Below are positions 1 to 6,828 of a stretch of 8,137 nucleotides of DNA, piece by piece. The notes beneath the pieces are model-generated. The model did no database searches. It was not told where the DNA came from and saw only the letters and a list, made by a program, of their open reading frames with translations. A program made the translations under genes and the position numbers. The number at the start of each line of letters is the position of its first letter. Positions within the stretch are counted from its first letter, which is position 1. Origin of the DNA: Alphaproteobacteria bacterium (GTDB lineage: Bacteria > Pseudomonadota > Alphaproteobacteria > RF32 > CAG-239). The stretch lies in NCBI GenBank assembly GCA_017963715.1, contig JAGCTK010000245.1, forward strand, positions 1 through 8,137. Reading direction: 5' to 3'.

Positions 1-423
1 AGCCGTTTCGGCATCAATCAAGTCGGCCAAGCCTTCTGCCTCGGTCAAATCCATTTTGTTTTGATAAAATGCACGCCGCGTAAACTCACCCGGTTCTGCC
101 AAACGAAAATCGTCAATTTCGGCCAAACTGCCGAGCACAGACCTTAACACAGCCAGTGAACCGTGCGTTTGTATTTCAACAATATCTTCACCCGTAAACG
201 AATGCGGCGCCTTAAAGTACAAAACCACGCCGCAATCCAACAATTGCTTTTTTCTTGTGTCATAAATCTTGGTAAAATATGCTTGGCGCGGCACAATCTG
301 ACCGACATCAAGATTTGTCATCAAGCGCACGGCCTCTGTCGCATTTTTGCCCGAAATACGAAAGACAGCCACGCCTGACTTACCAAAAACGGTCGATAAT
401 GCATAAATCGTATGGCCTGTCAT
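1..423 (-). CDS. mnmE: tRNA modification GTPase MnmE (TrmE), N-terminal part, runs off the window
   Basis: MnmE works with MnmG to install the aminomethyl/carboxymethylaminomethyl group at C5 of wobble U34 in certain tRNAs. The frame opens at the ATG at 423-421 and stays open for 141 codons to the window edge. Visible family signatures are IYALST near residue 6, GVAVFRISG at 17-25, FTGEDIVEIQTHGS at 76-89, and LAEPGEFTRRAF followed by KMDLTEAEGLADLIDAET at 108-140. This is the formyl-tetrahydrofolate-binding N-terminal domain and the start of the helical domain; the GTPase domain lies outside the window. A strong Shine-Dalgarno AAGGGG (434-429) sits five bases before the ATG and fixes the start. 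The gene follows the acylphosphatase stop by 10 bases, so co-transcription is likely. Identification is firm; only the 3' end is missing. Confidence 0.96.
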   Translation of the reverse strand, partial: MTGHTIYALSTVFGKSGVAVFRISGKNATEAVRLMTNLDVGQIVPRQAYFTKIYDTRKKQLLDCGVVLYFKAPHSFTGEDIVEIQTHGSLAVLRSVLGSLAEIDDFRLAEPGEFTRRAFYQNKMDLTEAEGLADLIDAETA

Positions 424-433
424 TTTTTCCCCT

Positions 434-721
434 TTATATCCGCTCAAACACACCGTCCGTGATCGGCGGCAAAAAACAATTGGTCACCTTGGGCAAAAAT
501 GTGATGCCGTCCACTCGTGAAAACAAACAACCTTGACGGCAAGATGCAATCATCTGTTCGACATTTTCCGTGTTTCCTTTGACCAAAACTTCAACCGAAC
601 CATCTTCGGCATTTCTGACCCAACCCGATAAACCACCTATACTTTTGGCCGTTTTCTCGGCAAATCGCCGAAAGCCGACGCCTTGCACACGACCTGTGAT
701 TTTAAAATAAATCTCACGCAT
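434..721 (-). CDS. acyP: Acylphosphatase
   Basis: Acylphosphatase is a small cytosolic enzyme that hydrolyses the carboxyl-phosphate bond of acyl phosphates such as acetyl phosphate or carbamoyl phosphate. The 95-residue product matches the usual family length of about 90-100. It carries the phosphate-binding signature [11 protein letters not shown] at residues 10-20, with the catalytic arginine expected at R18. The second signature is [13 protein letters not shown] at 33-45, with the catalytic asparagine expected at N37. Its ATG overlaps the stop of the AsmA-family gene in a TAATG junction and I see no strong Shine-Dalgarno, so translational coupling to that gene is likely. mnmE follows 10 bases downstream. 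The last 30 residues or so are less recognisable but fit the terminal strand of the fold. The in vivo substrate cannot be read from sequence. Confidence 0.93.
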   Translation of the reverse strand: MREIYFKITGRVQGVGFRRFAEKTAKSIGGLSGWVRNAEDGSVEVLVKGNTENVEQMIASCRQGCLFSRVDGITFLPKVTNCFLPPITDGVFERI

Positions 722-2877
722 TATTTGCTTTTGTCTTTCTTCTTTTTCTGGCCGGTCAAAAGATTGAACACACCTTTGGCCGTATCACCAACCAAATCAA
801 CCCCGCCGCCGGCCACGGCACCTGCCGCACCGGTCACCGCATTAATACCGCTGCTGATGGCATCTGATGTGCCCTGATACACATTTTGTGCACCGGCTTT
901 GACACCTTTCGGTGCTTCAAACATATTGTCGTAGGCCGTTCCTTTTAAGGCGGTATAACAAGGTGCGGAATCGGCATCAAGCAACAATTGCGAACCGAGA
1001 TAAACAGGCCCTGTCATCGCAACACCCACCACGTTTTTGACCACCGAAGCCGTATCAATCGAAATACCCGGATTCGAAACCGTTCCGCCGATTTTAACCA
1101 AGGATGATAAGGCTTGCGCAATGTTGGTGTCGGTTAAATTGCCGTTAAACGGCTTGATGGCAATATCGATTTTATCATTTTTTAAATTGATGTTGCCGTC
1201 ACCCACAACCATCATCTTTTTGGAATCAAAGACAATCCCTTTGGGGAATACAGCTTTGCCATCCTTAAAATCTGCACGCAACACGGCGCACTTTAACGAC
1301 ATTTTCGGATCTTTGACCTCAATACTCAAGGCTGATAAAAGGTGTGAGATAAAGTTGCCTCTTAAGTATTTCATCGCACCGGCCTGCAATTTTGACGCAC
1401 CGACCACAAACAAAATTTGACCATCCAAGTTTTCAACCAATTTCGGATATGTCGCACCTTGCGTCTTCAGGTTGAGTTTGAGGTCTGTTTTTCCGCCGTC
1501 CAAAACGCCGAAATGCGACGTATCACTCGGCACAAGTGATTTGACAAGTTTTTGCGCAATAATATCCGTGCCCGTTAATGATGCATTGATCACATTTCCG
1601 CTACTATTGACACTAAGCGAGCCTTCAACTTTACCCTCGCCTGCCGTCATACTAAGGGGCTTGAGTGTCAGTACCGCATTTTTGACATCAACGGTTGTGC
1701 TGATATTATATAGCGAGATATCTTCATTGAGCACCAGTTTTTTGATGCCGATTTTGATATTGGACTGGATGCTTTTCAAAACCGACAAATCCAATTTTTC
1801 ATTAGGCACGAAACTTGCAGCCTCAGCCGTTGAAATCAGACTTAAAGCGGCTGTTTTTTTGGCGGTTTGCAACTTGGTCAAATCAATCAAATCGCTGTTG
1901 ATGCTGCCCGTAATATTCGGGATTTTGCCCGAAATATCGGCTGTGATTTGGCCTTGAATGATGTTGCCGCCAAAATCCAACTTTGAAATATCGGCCTTCA
2001 TCTTTTTCAAATCGCCAGCAACATTTCCGACAAACGCCGTTTTCGGCAGATTGAAATTGCCCTTGGGAGACAGTAAGTCAAGATTGGCATCAAAACTGAG
2101 ATCGCCCATCAAATCTTTGAGCAAAGCCTTGGCCTTGAGGGTTGCGCCATAAGCCGATGTGCTGAGTTTGACATTATAAGGCTTGTTTTGAAGGATCGCA
2201 TTAATCGAATCGCCGGTTGCCGTGCCTTTGATATCCTGCCCGTTAAACACCACATCATAGGCTAAGTTAATCGCATCATTGACATCTGCCGCCTCCAACT
2301 CAAAACTTTTGATTTCAAGATTTATCGTTGAACCCGCTTTGTCATCCTGATAATTGATCCGGCCGTTTTTGATATCGATTTTTTGTGCATAAACACTGCC
2401 CAAAAGCGGTGCGGCGGCACCGTTGACTTTTTCTTTTTGAGGCTGATCGGCGCTTTCCGATTCGGCACTTTCCGAGGGTTTGGTAAAAACCCAGTTGGGC
2501 GTTCCGTCTTTGTTGAGTGCAAGGTTAATCACCGGTTCAATAATATTGACCTCGCCGATTTCAATCTCTTTATGCAAAAGCGGCAAAACAGCCAAAGAAA
2601 TATCCGCCTCTTTGATTTTCACCATATCTTTTTGATTTGCCCAAGATGCATTTTCAAATGCAACATCTTTGACGGCAACGGTCGGCACAAGCGAAATTTT
2701 GAGGCTGATCGGCCCGTTTAATGCCAATTTTCGCCCGGTTTGTTCATAAACAATCTGTTCAATTTTCGGCTTATAAGTATTGAGATCAAACTGGCTGACA
2801 AAAACCACGGCACCTACAATTGCCACCAGCAAAACAAATGAAACAATACAAAAAAACCACTTCAAAAATTTCTTCAT
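721..2877 (-). CDS. AsmA-family inner-membrane-anchored envelope protein
   Basis: The 718-residue product has one N-terminal membrane segment (about residues 7-28, after MKKFLKW) and a large, presumably periplasmic remainder. The first 120 residues carry AsmA features: [28 protein letters not shown], then [17 protein letters not shown], then [29 protein letters not shown]. The middle and C-terminal parts contain the repeated beta-strand, amphipathic pattern of the family, for example [17 protein letters not shown] and [22 protein letters not shown]. AsmA-like proteins are related to bridge-like lipid carriers and are implicated in outer-membrane lipid homeostasis; that role is family knowledge. 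Unusual here is an Ala/Gly-rich tail (about 650-703) ending in a lysine cluster, KKKKDKSK. A good Shine-Dalgarno, AAGGAG (2892-2887), lies inside the end of the pseudouridine synthase gene, nine bases before the ATG. The 3' end overlaps the acylphosphatase start by one base. Confidence 0.88.
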   Translation of the reverse strand: MKKFLKWFFCIVSFVLLVAIVGAVVFVSQFDLNTYKPKIEQIVYEQTGRKLALNGPISLKISLVPTVAVKDVAFENASWANQKDMVKIKEADISLAVLPLLHKEIEIGEVNIIEPVINLALNKDGTPNWVFTKPSESAESESADQPQKEKVNGAAAPLLGSVYAQKIDIKNGRINYQDDKAGSTINLEIKSFELEAADVNDAINLAYDVVFNGQDIKGTATGDSINAILQNKPYNVKLSTSAYGATLKAKALLKDLMGDLSFDANLDLLSPKGNFNLPKTAFVGNVAGDLKKMKADISKLDFGGNIIQGQITADISGKIPNITGSINSDLIDLTKLQTAKKTAALSLISTAEAASFVPNEKLDLSVLKSIQSNIKIGIKKLVLNEDISLYNISTTVDVKNAVLTLKPLSMTAGEGKVEGSLSVNSSGNVINASLTGTDIIAQKLVKSLVPSDTSHFGVLDGGKTDLKLNLKTQGATYPKLVENLDGQILFVVGASKLQAGAMKYLRGNFISHLLSALSIEVKDPKMSLKCAVLRADFKDGKAVFPKGIVFDSKKMMVVGDGNINLKNDKIDIAIKPFNGNLTDTNIAQALSSLVKIGGTVSNPGISIDTASVVKNVVGVAMTGPVYLGSQLLLDADSAPCYTALKGTAYDNMFEAPKGVKAGAQNVYQGTSDAISSGINAVTGAAGAVAGGGVDLVGDTAKGVFNLLTGQKKKKDKSK

Positions 2878-2880
2878 TTT

Positions 2881-3681
2881 TTATTTCTCCTTAAACGTTA
2901 GGCCAAGCGAATCGATATCTTTTATAAAATAATCAGGAAGCCCTGCTTTGACAACAATTTTTTTACCCATAACCTCAGATAAATAAATTTGATAACTGTG
3001 TAGATGCAAATGTTTACTCAAATCGGCCTGCTTAAAATCGTCGCGTGAGCCGTATTTTGTATCCCCCGCAATCAATGCGCCGAGATGCGCCAAATGCACC
3101 CTGATTTGATGCGTGCGGCCCGTCAAAGGCGACGCTTTGATCAAACAAAATTTTGTGCCGACGGTATCAAGCACTTCATAGGATGTGACTGCCTTTTGTC
3201 CGTCTGAAACAACCACCATTTTTTCACCCGCTTTTTCAAGAGGGGCTTTGATTTGCCCTGCCATTTCTTTGGGACATCCGACACAAAGGGCAAGATATGT
3301 CTTTTTGATTTTGTGTTCTCGAAAGGCTTTTGTCAGCGCCAATGCATATTGCCGGTTGCGTGCCAAAACAAGCAAACCCGATGTATCTTTATCAATACGG
3401 TGTGTCAGTTTCGGACGTTCTTCCTTGCCAAACTTTAAAGCATCCAACAAGCCGTCAATATGCTTTGTCTGGCCTGTTCCGCCCTGCACAGCAAGACCTG
3501 AGGGCTTGTTTAAGACGATGATGTTGTCATCTTTGTAGACCACCATATTTTTGACACGTTTTTCATCTGTTTGAGAAACATAATTTTCTTTTTTGACGGC
3601 CTTTTGCTCGTCAAGCGGCGGAATTCGGAGTTCTTGCCCGGCGCTTAATCTTGTCGAAGCGTCGGCGGGTTTACCATCCAC
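2881..3681 (-). CDS. RluC/RluD-family 23S rRNA pseudouridine synthase, catalytic portion downstream of an in-frame stop
   Basis: This frame encodes the catalytic part of an RluA-superfamily synthase, which isomerises uridine to pseudouridine, probably in 23S rRNA. Counting from a GTG at 3681, there are 266 residues. VVYKDDNIIVLNKPSGLAVQGG lies at 47-68. The catalytic motif HRIDKDTSGLLVLAR is at 94-108, with nucleophile D97. SPLTGRTHQIRVHLAHLG follows, then GDTKYG and LHLHSYQI. The first 22 residues (VDGKPADASTRLSAGQELRIPP) are the tail of an S4 domain. The rest of that domain is encoded in the same frame upstream at 3813-3685 but separated by TAA at 3684-3682, so this is the 3' part of a gene that would normally give about 310 residues. 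The GTG directly follows the stop and has no Shine-Dalgarno, so production would need re-initiation or readthrough. An ATG at 3546-3544 (M46) is another possible start. RluA itself works without an S4 domain, so activity is possible. The exact rRNA target cannot be assigned. Confidence 0.85.
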   Translation of the reverse strand: MDGKPADASTRLSAGQELRIPPLDEQKAVKKENYVSQTDEKRVKNMVVYKDDNIIVLNKPSGLAVQGGTGQTKHIDGLLDALKFGKEERPKLTHRIDKDTSGLLVLARNRQYALALTKAFREHKIKKTYLALCVGCPKEMAGQIKAPLEKAGEKMVVVSDGQKAVTSYEVLDTVGTKFCLIKASPLTGRTHQIRVHLAHLGALIAGDTKYGSRDDFKQADLSKHLHLHSYQIYLSEVMGKKIVVKAGLPDYFIKDIDSLGLTFKEK

Positions 3682-3813
3682 TTAGATTTGCTTTGTGCGC
3701 AGGAGTTTTTGCAATCTACCTAAGGATAGCGAAGGATATTCTCTTAAAAACCAGCGATTAAGACGAATGCCGTCATCATCTGCTTTAATTTTGACAACAC
3801 TGACACCCGCCAT
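3682..3813 (-). pseudogene. Truncated S4 RNA-binding domain: 5' part of the pseudouridine synthase gene, ended by an in-frame TAA
   Basis: The ATG at 3813-3811 overlaps the stop of the upstream 126-residue gene in a TAATG junction. It opens a 43-codon frame ending in TAA at 3684-3682. The peptide holds a recognisable S4 core, GIRLNRWFLREYP followed by LSLGRLQKLLRTKQI. The next codons in the same frame, VDGKPADASTRLSAGQELRIPP, complete a normal S4 domain. There is no frameshift and no missing segment: one codon is a stop where relatives usually have a basic residue such as Lys or Arg. A change from AAA to TAA would suffice. A modest AAGG motif lies about ten bases before the ATG, which supports this as the original start of the whole synthase. 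The stop may be a true nonsense mutation, a strain variant or a sequence error; I cannot tell these apart from one sequence. Confidence 0.8.
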
Positions 3814-4193
3814 TATCTGCTGCCTTGCTTTTTAGAACTCGGTTTGCCGATGGTGCGCGGCACATACATTTTTGCCTTGTGCGGTTGTCCCGGTGCTTCA
3901 TAAACTGCATTGATATCGCCCGGCTTTAACTCACCAAAGTCAAAGTTTTCGCGTATCTTGTCAAGTTGTTCCAAAGAGATGGTGTCCGTATTTTTTGACG
4001 TTTCCGCCAAAATTATGCCCACCATACCGGCCATAGCCAATGCTTTAAGTTTCAAAGAACGTACTTCTTCTTTCGGACACGGCACAAGAAACACTTTTTC
4101 GTTCTTTTCCAAATTTGACGCAAAGCCTTCCGGTAATTTTTCAAACACTTCTTCCGAAACGACTATTTGCCTTTTTTTGTTTTCTTCAATCAT
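3813..4193 (-). CDS. Small protein of unknown function between rarA and the pseudouridine synthase gene
   Basis: I do not recognise this 126-residue product. It begins MIEENKKRQIVVSEEVFEKLPEGF, which suggests short beta and helical elements. It has one brief hydrophobic stretch at about 49-63 (LKALAMAGMVGIILA) that is too short to be a confident membrane helix. An acidic section follows (QLDKIRENFDFGELKPGDINAVYE, about 76-99), then a basic, probably disordered tail ending in KPSSKKQGSR. No signal peptide, metal-binding cluster or nucleotide-binding motif is visible. The gene is credible from context: its ATG overlaps the rarA stop by four bases (ATGA), and its TAA overlaps the next ATG (TAATG). 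Translational coupling on both sides therefore fits. The upstream sequence is A-rich with no strong Shine-Dalgarno. It does not resemble CrcB, which I recall at this place in some alphaproteobacteria. It is probably cytosolic. Confidence 0.8.
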   Translation of the reverse strand: MIEENKKRQIVVSEEVFEKLPEGFASNLEKNEKVFLVPCPKEEVRSLKLKALAMAGMVGIILAETSKNTDTISLEQLDKIRENFDFGELKPGDINAVYEAPGQPHKAKMYVPRTIGKPSSKKQGSR

Positions 4194-5497
4194 TTTTTCT
4201 TGTTCTTTTCTTTTCTTAAATTATCAAAATATTCAATACGCTTTTTGATTTCGCGTTCAAATCCGCGTTCAACCGGCTCATACACTTTTGCCCTGCTCAT
4301 CCCGTCCGGAAAATAATTTTGCCCCGAAAAACCGTCATCCAAATCTTGATCATAAATATAGCCCTCATGATAGCCCAAATTTTTCATCAGTTTGGTCGGT
4401 GCATTCAAGATATGCTTCGGCGGCATCAATGAACCTGTTTGTTTTGCAAGACCGTAAGCCTTGTCCATCGCTTTATAAACCGCAGCCGATTTTGGGGCTG
4501 TTGCCAAATATGCGGCCAATTGCATCACGGCCAAATCACCTTCGGGTGAGCCTAAACGTTCATAAGTTTCACAAAGCGCAATCGCCTCAACAATCGCGTT
4601 TGGGTCGGCAAGCGATACATCTTCAATGGCAAACCGCACAAGCCGACGCAAAATATAACGCGGATCCTCACCCGAGGTCAGCATTCTGGCCACCCAATAA
4701 AGCGCCGCATCCACATCCGAACCGCGAAGCGATTTATGCACGGCCGAAATCAGATTATAATGCCCGTCACGCCCCTTGTCATACACCGGCGCACGCGAGC
4801 GAACAATATTCATAACCGCATCTTTATCAAACGTTTCGCCCGCTTTGGCATATGAAAAAATGCTTTCCGCCAAATTTAAGATATAACGCCCGTCACCGTC
4901 CGCAATTTGTTTTAAGAGGGTGCGTGCCTCATCATCGATGGGCAGTTTTTGCCCCATTTCTTTTTCGGCGCGAGAAAGCAAAACTTCAAAATCATCGGCG
5001 TTTAACCGGTTTAAGACAAACACCTGACAGCGCGAAAGCAAAGCGGCGTTCAGTTCAAACGACGGATTTTCGGTTGTGGCACCGACCAAAATGACCGTCC
5101 CGTCTTCAACATACGGCAAAAAACCGTCTTGTTGTGATTTGTTAAAGCGGTGAATTTCATCCACAAACAAAAGTGTGCCTTTACCTTGATTGGCACGACG
5201 TTCGGCCGCATATTGAAATACGCGTTTCAAATCGGCAACACCCGAAAAAACGGCTGAGATTTGTTCAAAATAAAGGTTGGTATGTTCAGCCATCAACCGC
5301 GCGATTGTTGTTTTGCCGCAACCGGGCGGCCCCCACAAAATAAAAGATGTCACCTTGCCCGTTTCAAGCATACGTTTTAAGGGTGCACCGTCTCCCGTCA
5401 ACTGTGCTTGCCCGACCACTTCCTCAAGTGTCGTCGGACGCAGTCTGTCGGCCAAAGGTCTTTTGACCTGACTTGAAAACAAGGTTTCCTCCCCCAT
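4190..5497 (-). CDS. rarA: Replication-associated recombination ATPase RarA (MgsA/WRNIP1 family)
   Basis: RarA is an AAA+ ATPase related to clamp-loader subunits. It acts at stalled replication forks and gaps, and the bacterial protein interacts with SSB. The 435-residue length is typical. RPLADRLRPTTLEEVVGQ opens the AAA+ module at 13-30. Walker A GPPGCGKT is at 56-63 and Walker B LLFVDEIHRFNKSQQD at 109-124. Sensor 1 GATTENPSFELN is at 139-150, followed by the arginine-finger region LLSRC at 153-157. The C-terminal half has the RarA tetramerisation signatures, including HYNLISAVHKSLRGSDVDAALYWVARML, GEDPRYILRRLVRFAIEDVSLADP, and the terminal NYFPDGMSRAKVYEP. The ATG directly abuts the TAA of the pentapeptide-repeat gene, with GAGGGA just upstream as ribosome-binding site. 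The stop overlaps the next gene's start. The protein ends in a lysine-rich tail, RKEKNKKK. No key residue is missing. Confidence 0.97.
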   Translation of the reverse strand: MGEETLFSSQVKRPLADRLRPTTLEEVVGQAQLTGDGAPLKRMLETGKVTSFILWGPPGCGKTTIARLMAEHTNLYFEQISAVFSGVADLKRVFQYAAERRANQGKGTLLFVDEIHRFNKSQQDGFLPYVEDGTVILVGATTENPSFELNAALLSRCQVFVLNRLNADDFEVLLSRAEKEMGQKLPIDDEARTLLKQIADGDGRYILNLAESIFSYAKAGETFDKDAVMNIVRSRAPVYDKGRDGHYNLISAVHKSLRGSDVDAALYWVARMLTSGEDPRYILRRLVRFAIEDVSLADPNAIVEAIALCETYERLGSPEGDLAVMQLAAYLATAPKSAAVYKAMDKAYGLAKQTGSLMPPKHILNAPTKLMKNLGYHEGYIYDQDLDDGFSGQNYFPDGMSRAKVYEPVERGFEREIKKRIEYFDNLRKEKNKKK

Positions 5498-6724
5498 TTA
5501 TCTTCCCTCGCGTCCAATAATTTGACGAGATATAATCACGTTTGTAGATTTGCCGGTATTGACCGGACCGCCGATTTTCTTTTGTTGCATTTTTTGATAT
5601 TCATGCTTGCGATATTCTATTTCGCGCTTTTCGTTTTCTTTTTCTTCTTTTTCTTTACGAATTTCGTATTTCTTTTCTTCCAGTTTTTGACGCATAAGCT
5701 CATGCCGTTCTTTTTCGATTTCTTCAGGCGTTTTGAGGTGACGATTATGAAATTTATCCATAATTTCGGCATCGCTGTCCTGACGTTTTAAGAACATATT
5801 ATAGAGTTTTTTGCCGGCGCGCATAATGTCTTCTATGCGCACCCCAGGATGTCTTTTTGCATTCCAAACACCGGCCGGCCCGACGGCAAAGAAAAAGTCT
5901 GTCAAATCGATACCGCGTTTTTTCTTCTTTTTATTTTTCGGCGCCAAAATCGCTTTGAGTTCTTTTGGGGTGACCGGACGACCCAAGGCCTGCTCGATTT
6001 GTGCTTGCGAAATGATACATTCGCTCAAATCCAACTCGTAAATATTGACACCGGTAAAATTGCATCCTGTAAAATCGACACCGCGCAAATCAAGTTGCGT
6101 CAAGTCGATTTTTGATAAATCAAGCAATGTCAGATTAATGCGTCTCAAATTGAGTTTGTGCGGATAATAGGTCGCCAAAAATTCGACCAAATCCTGCAAT
6201 TCCTGCAGGGCAATTTCATCCATATCGACATCAAGCAAAATAGCATCTTCAATATCCGCATCTTTTAACTTGACGCCGTGCATTTTTGCGCCGGTAAAAT
6301 TGGTCCCTTTTAAGATGGCGCCCGTAAATGTCACGTTGTTCAAGTTGGCACCCGACATATCGGCGCCTGTCAAATCCGCGCTCGAAAAATCGGCACCTTC
6401 CAAATTGGCATTTTTAAAATCAGCCTCTTGCAAATCCGCATTCGAAAAATCGGCATTTTTCAAGGTCTGACCGGCATATTTTGCTCCGGCTAAATGTTGC
6501 GCATGATACACACTTCCCTGATGACGGCCGAGCGACGCCAACGAAATTTTGTCTTCGCCTTCTTTGATGGTCACATCCGAAATTGCCTGCCACGAAAAAT
6601 TGTTTTGATAGAGTTTATCCACATCAACCGTATCCGAAGACGTTTTATCCTCGGAACGCGTCTGCCGCACCTTTTCTCTAAGGTGGGTAATATCAAAAGT
6701 TTTTGTGGGCTCTTGTTCGGACAC
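5498..6724 (-). CDS. Pentapeptide-repeat protein with C-terminal charged coiled coil
   Basis: The 408-residue product has a polar N-terminal region (1-80) with no signal peptide. A run of pentapeptide repeats fills about 81-170, for example KNADFSNADLQEADFKNANL. A short break at about 171-189 (ALQELQDLVEFLATYYPHK) is followed by a second, more degenerate block at about 190-235. Such repeats fold as a right-handed quadrilateral beta-helix. Next come a basic linker NKKKKKR at 264-270 and a segment of unknown fold (271-330). A highly charged Glu/Lys/Arg helix, probably a coiled coil, spans about 332-384, followed by a short tail. The start is GTG at 6724: AGAGGA (6736-6731) sits seven bases upstream, and the nearby ATG at 6731 is out of frame. 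The TAA abuts rarA. Some pentapeptide proteins mimic DNA and protect gyrase, but nothing here shows that. The multi-domain layout looks more like a scaffold (inference). Exact function is unknown. Confidence 0.9.
   Translation of the reverse strand: MSEQEPTKTFDITHLREKVRQTRSEDKTSSDTVDVDKLYQNNFSWQAISDVTIKEGEDKISLASLGRHQGSVYHAQHLAGAKYAGQTLKNADFSNADLQEADFKNANLEGADFSSADLTGADMSGANLNNVTFTGAILKGTNFTGAKMHGVKLKDADIEDAILLDVDMDEIALQELQDLVEFLATYYPHKLNLRRINLTLLDLSKIDLTQLDLRGVDFTGCNFTGVNIYELDLSECIISQAQIEQALGRPVTPKELKAILAPKNKKKKKRGIDLTDFFFAVGPAGVWNAKRHPGVRIEDIMRAGKKLYNMFLKRQDSDAEIMDKFHNRHLKTPEEIEKERHELMRQKLEEKKYEIRKEKEEKENEKREIEYRKHEYQKMQQKKIGGPVNTGKSTNVIISRQIIGREGR
6017..6484 (-). repeat. 15-base-periodic coding repeats (two pentapeptide blocks)
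   Basis: The DNA shows a 15-base period because the protein repeats every five residues in the pattern A(D/N)(L/F)xx. The first block (6484-6215) is regular, with units such as ADFSN, ADLQE, ADFKN and ANLEG. The second block (6157-6017) is looser, with units such as IDLTQ, LDLRG, VDFTG and CNFTG. The copies are diverged at the DNA level, so this is protein-level repetition and not a recent tandem expansion. Confidence 0.85.
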
Positions 6725-6730
6725 TTGCCA

Positions 6731-6736
6731 TCCTCT
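6731..6736 (-). promoter_or_regulatory. Shine-Dalgarno that selects the GTG start of the pentapeptide-repeat gene
   Basis: The minus strand reads AGAGGA followed by seven bases (TGGCAAG overlaps differ by one depending on how the core is bounded) before GTG at 6724-6722. An ATG at 6731-6729 overlaps this motif and is in another frame, so it cannot serve this protein. The site supports the GTG as the true start. Confidence 0.6.
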
Positions 6737-6758
6737 TTTTTTTTCAAACGATGCTTTA

Positions 6759-6787
6759 AGTTTATTCTATTTCTTCAAAAAATACAA
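6759..6787 (-). promoter_or_regulatory. Possible sigma-70-type promoter upstream of the pentapeptide-repeat gene
   Basis: In the only real intergenic gap, the minus strand has TTGTAT (6787-6782) as a possible -35 and TAAACT (6764-6759) as a possible -10, with a 17-base spacer. The matches to TTGACA and TATAAT are partial (three and four of six). Position is favourable, about 35 bases before the GTG start. Such AT-rich DNA gives weak matches by chance, so this is tentative. Confidence 0.3.
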
Positions 6788-6801
6788 CTTTTTTTTGCAC
6801 G

Positions 6802-6815
6802 AAAAATATATTTTT
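6802..6815. repeat. Perfect 14-base AT-only palindrome in the intergenic gap
   Basis: The sequence AAAAATATATTTTT is its own reverse complement. It lies between the DUF502 stop and the candidate promoter. It could bind a regulator or simply reflect the AT-rich spacer. It has no GC stem, so it is not a convincing intrinsic terminator. Confidence 0.35.
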
Positions 6816-6828
6816 ATACAAGCCTGTT

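Noticed and set aside
1037..1957. Plus-strand open frames opposite the AsmA-family gene
   Set aside because: They lie wholly within a recognised minus-strand gene and their translations show no recognisable domain; they are antisense shadows.
3682..3684. TAA read as a sense codon (altered genetic code) to rescue the pseudouridine synthase
   Set aside because: TAA ends most other genes here at family-appropriate lengths, including recJ, DUF502, the AsmA gene and the acylphosphatase, so it is a normal stop in this genome.
4288..4815. 175-codon plus-strand frame opposite rarA
   Set aside because: It is antisense to the conserved C-terminal RarA domain and its Pro/His/Arg-rich translation has no domain signature.
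5477..5497. Sliding-clamp binding motif at the RarA N-terminus (EETLF)
   Set aside because: It only loosely resembles the QL(S/D)LF consensus, lacking the glutamine, so I do not claim it.
6215..6484. Short periodic repeats that might suggest a CRISPR array or tandem DNA repeat
   Set aside because: The period is 15 bases, copies are diverged, and the pattern is explained by pentapeptide codons within a long open frame.
6729..6731. ATG just upstream as the start of the pentapeptide-repeat protein
   Set aside because: It is out of frame with the protein and overlaps the Shine-Dalgarno that serves the GTG at 6724.
6781..6828. Intrinsic terminator after the DUF502 gene
   Set aside because: The gap has A/T runs and an AT-only palindrome but no GC-rich stem followed by a T run on the minus strand.
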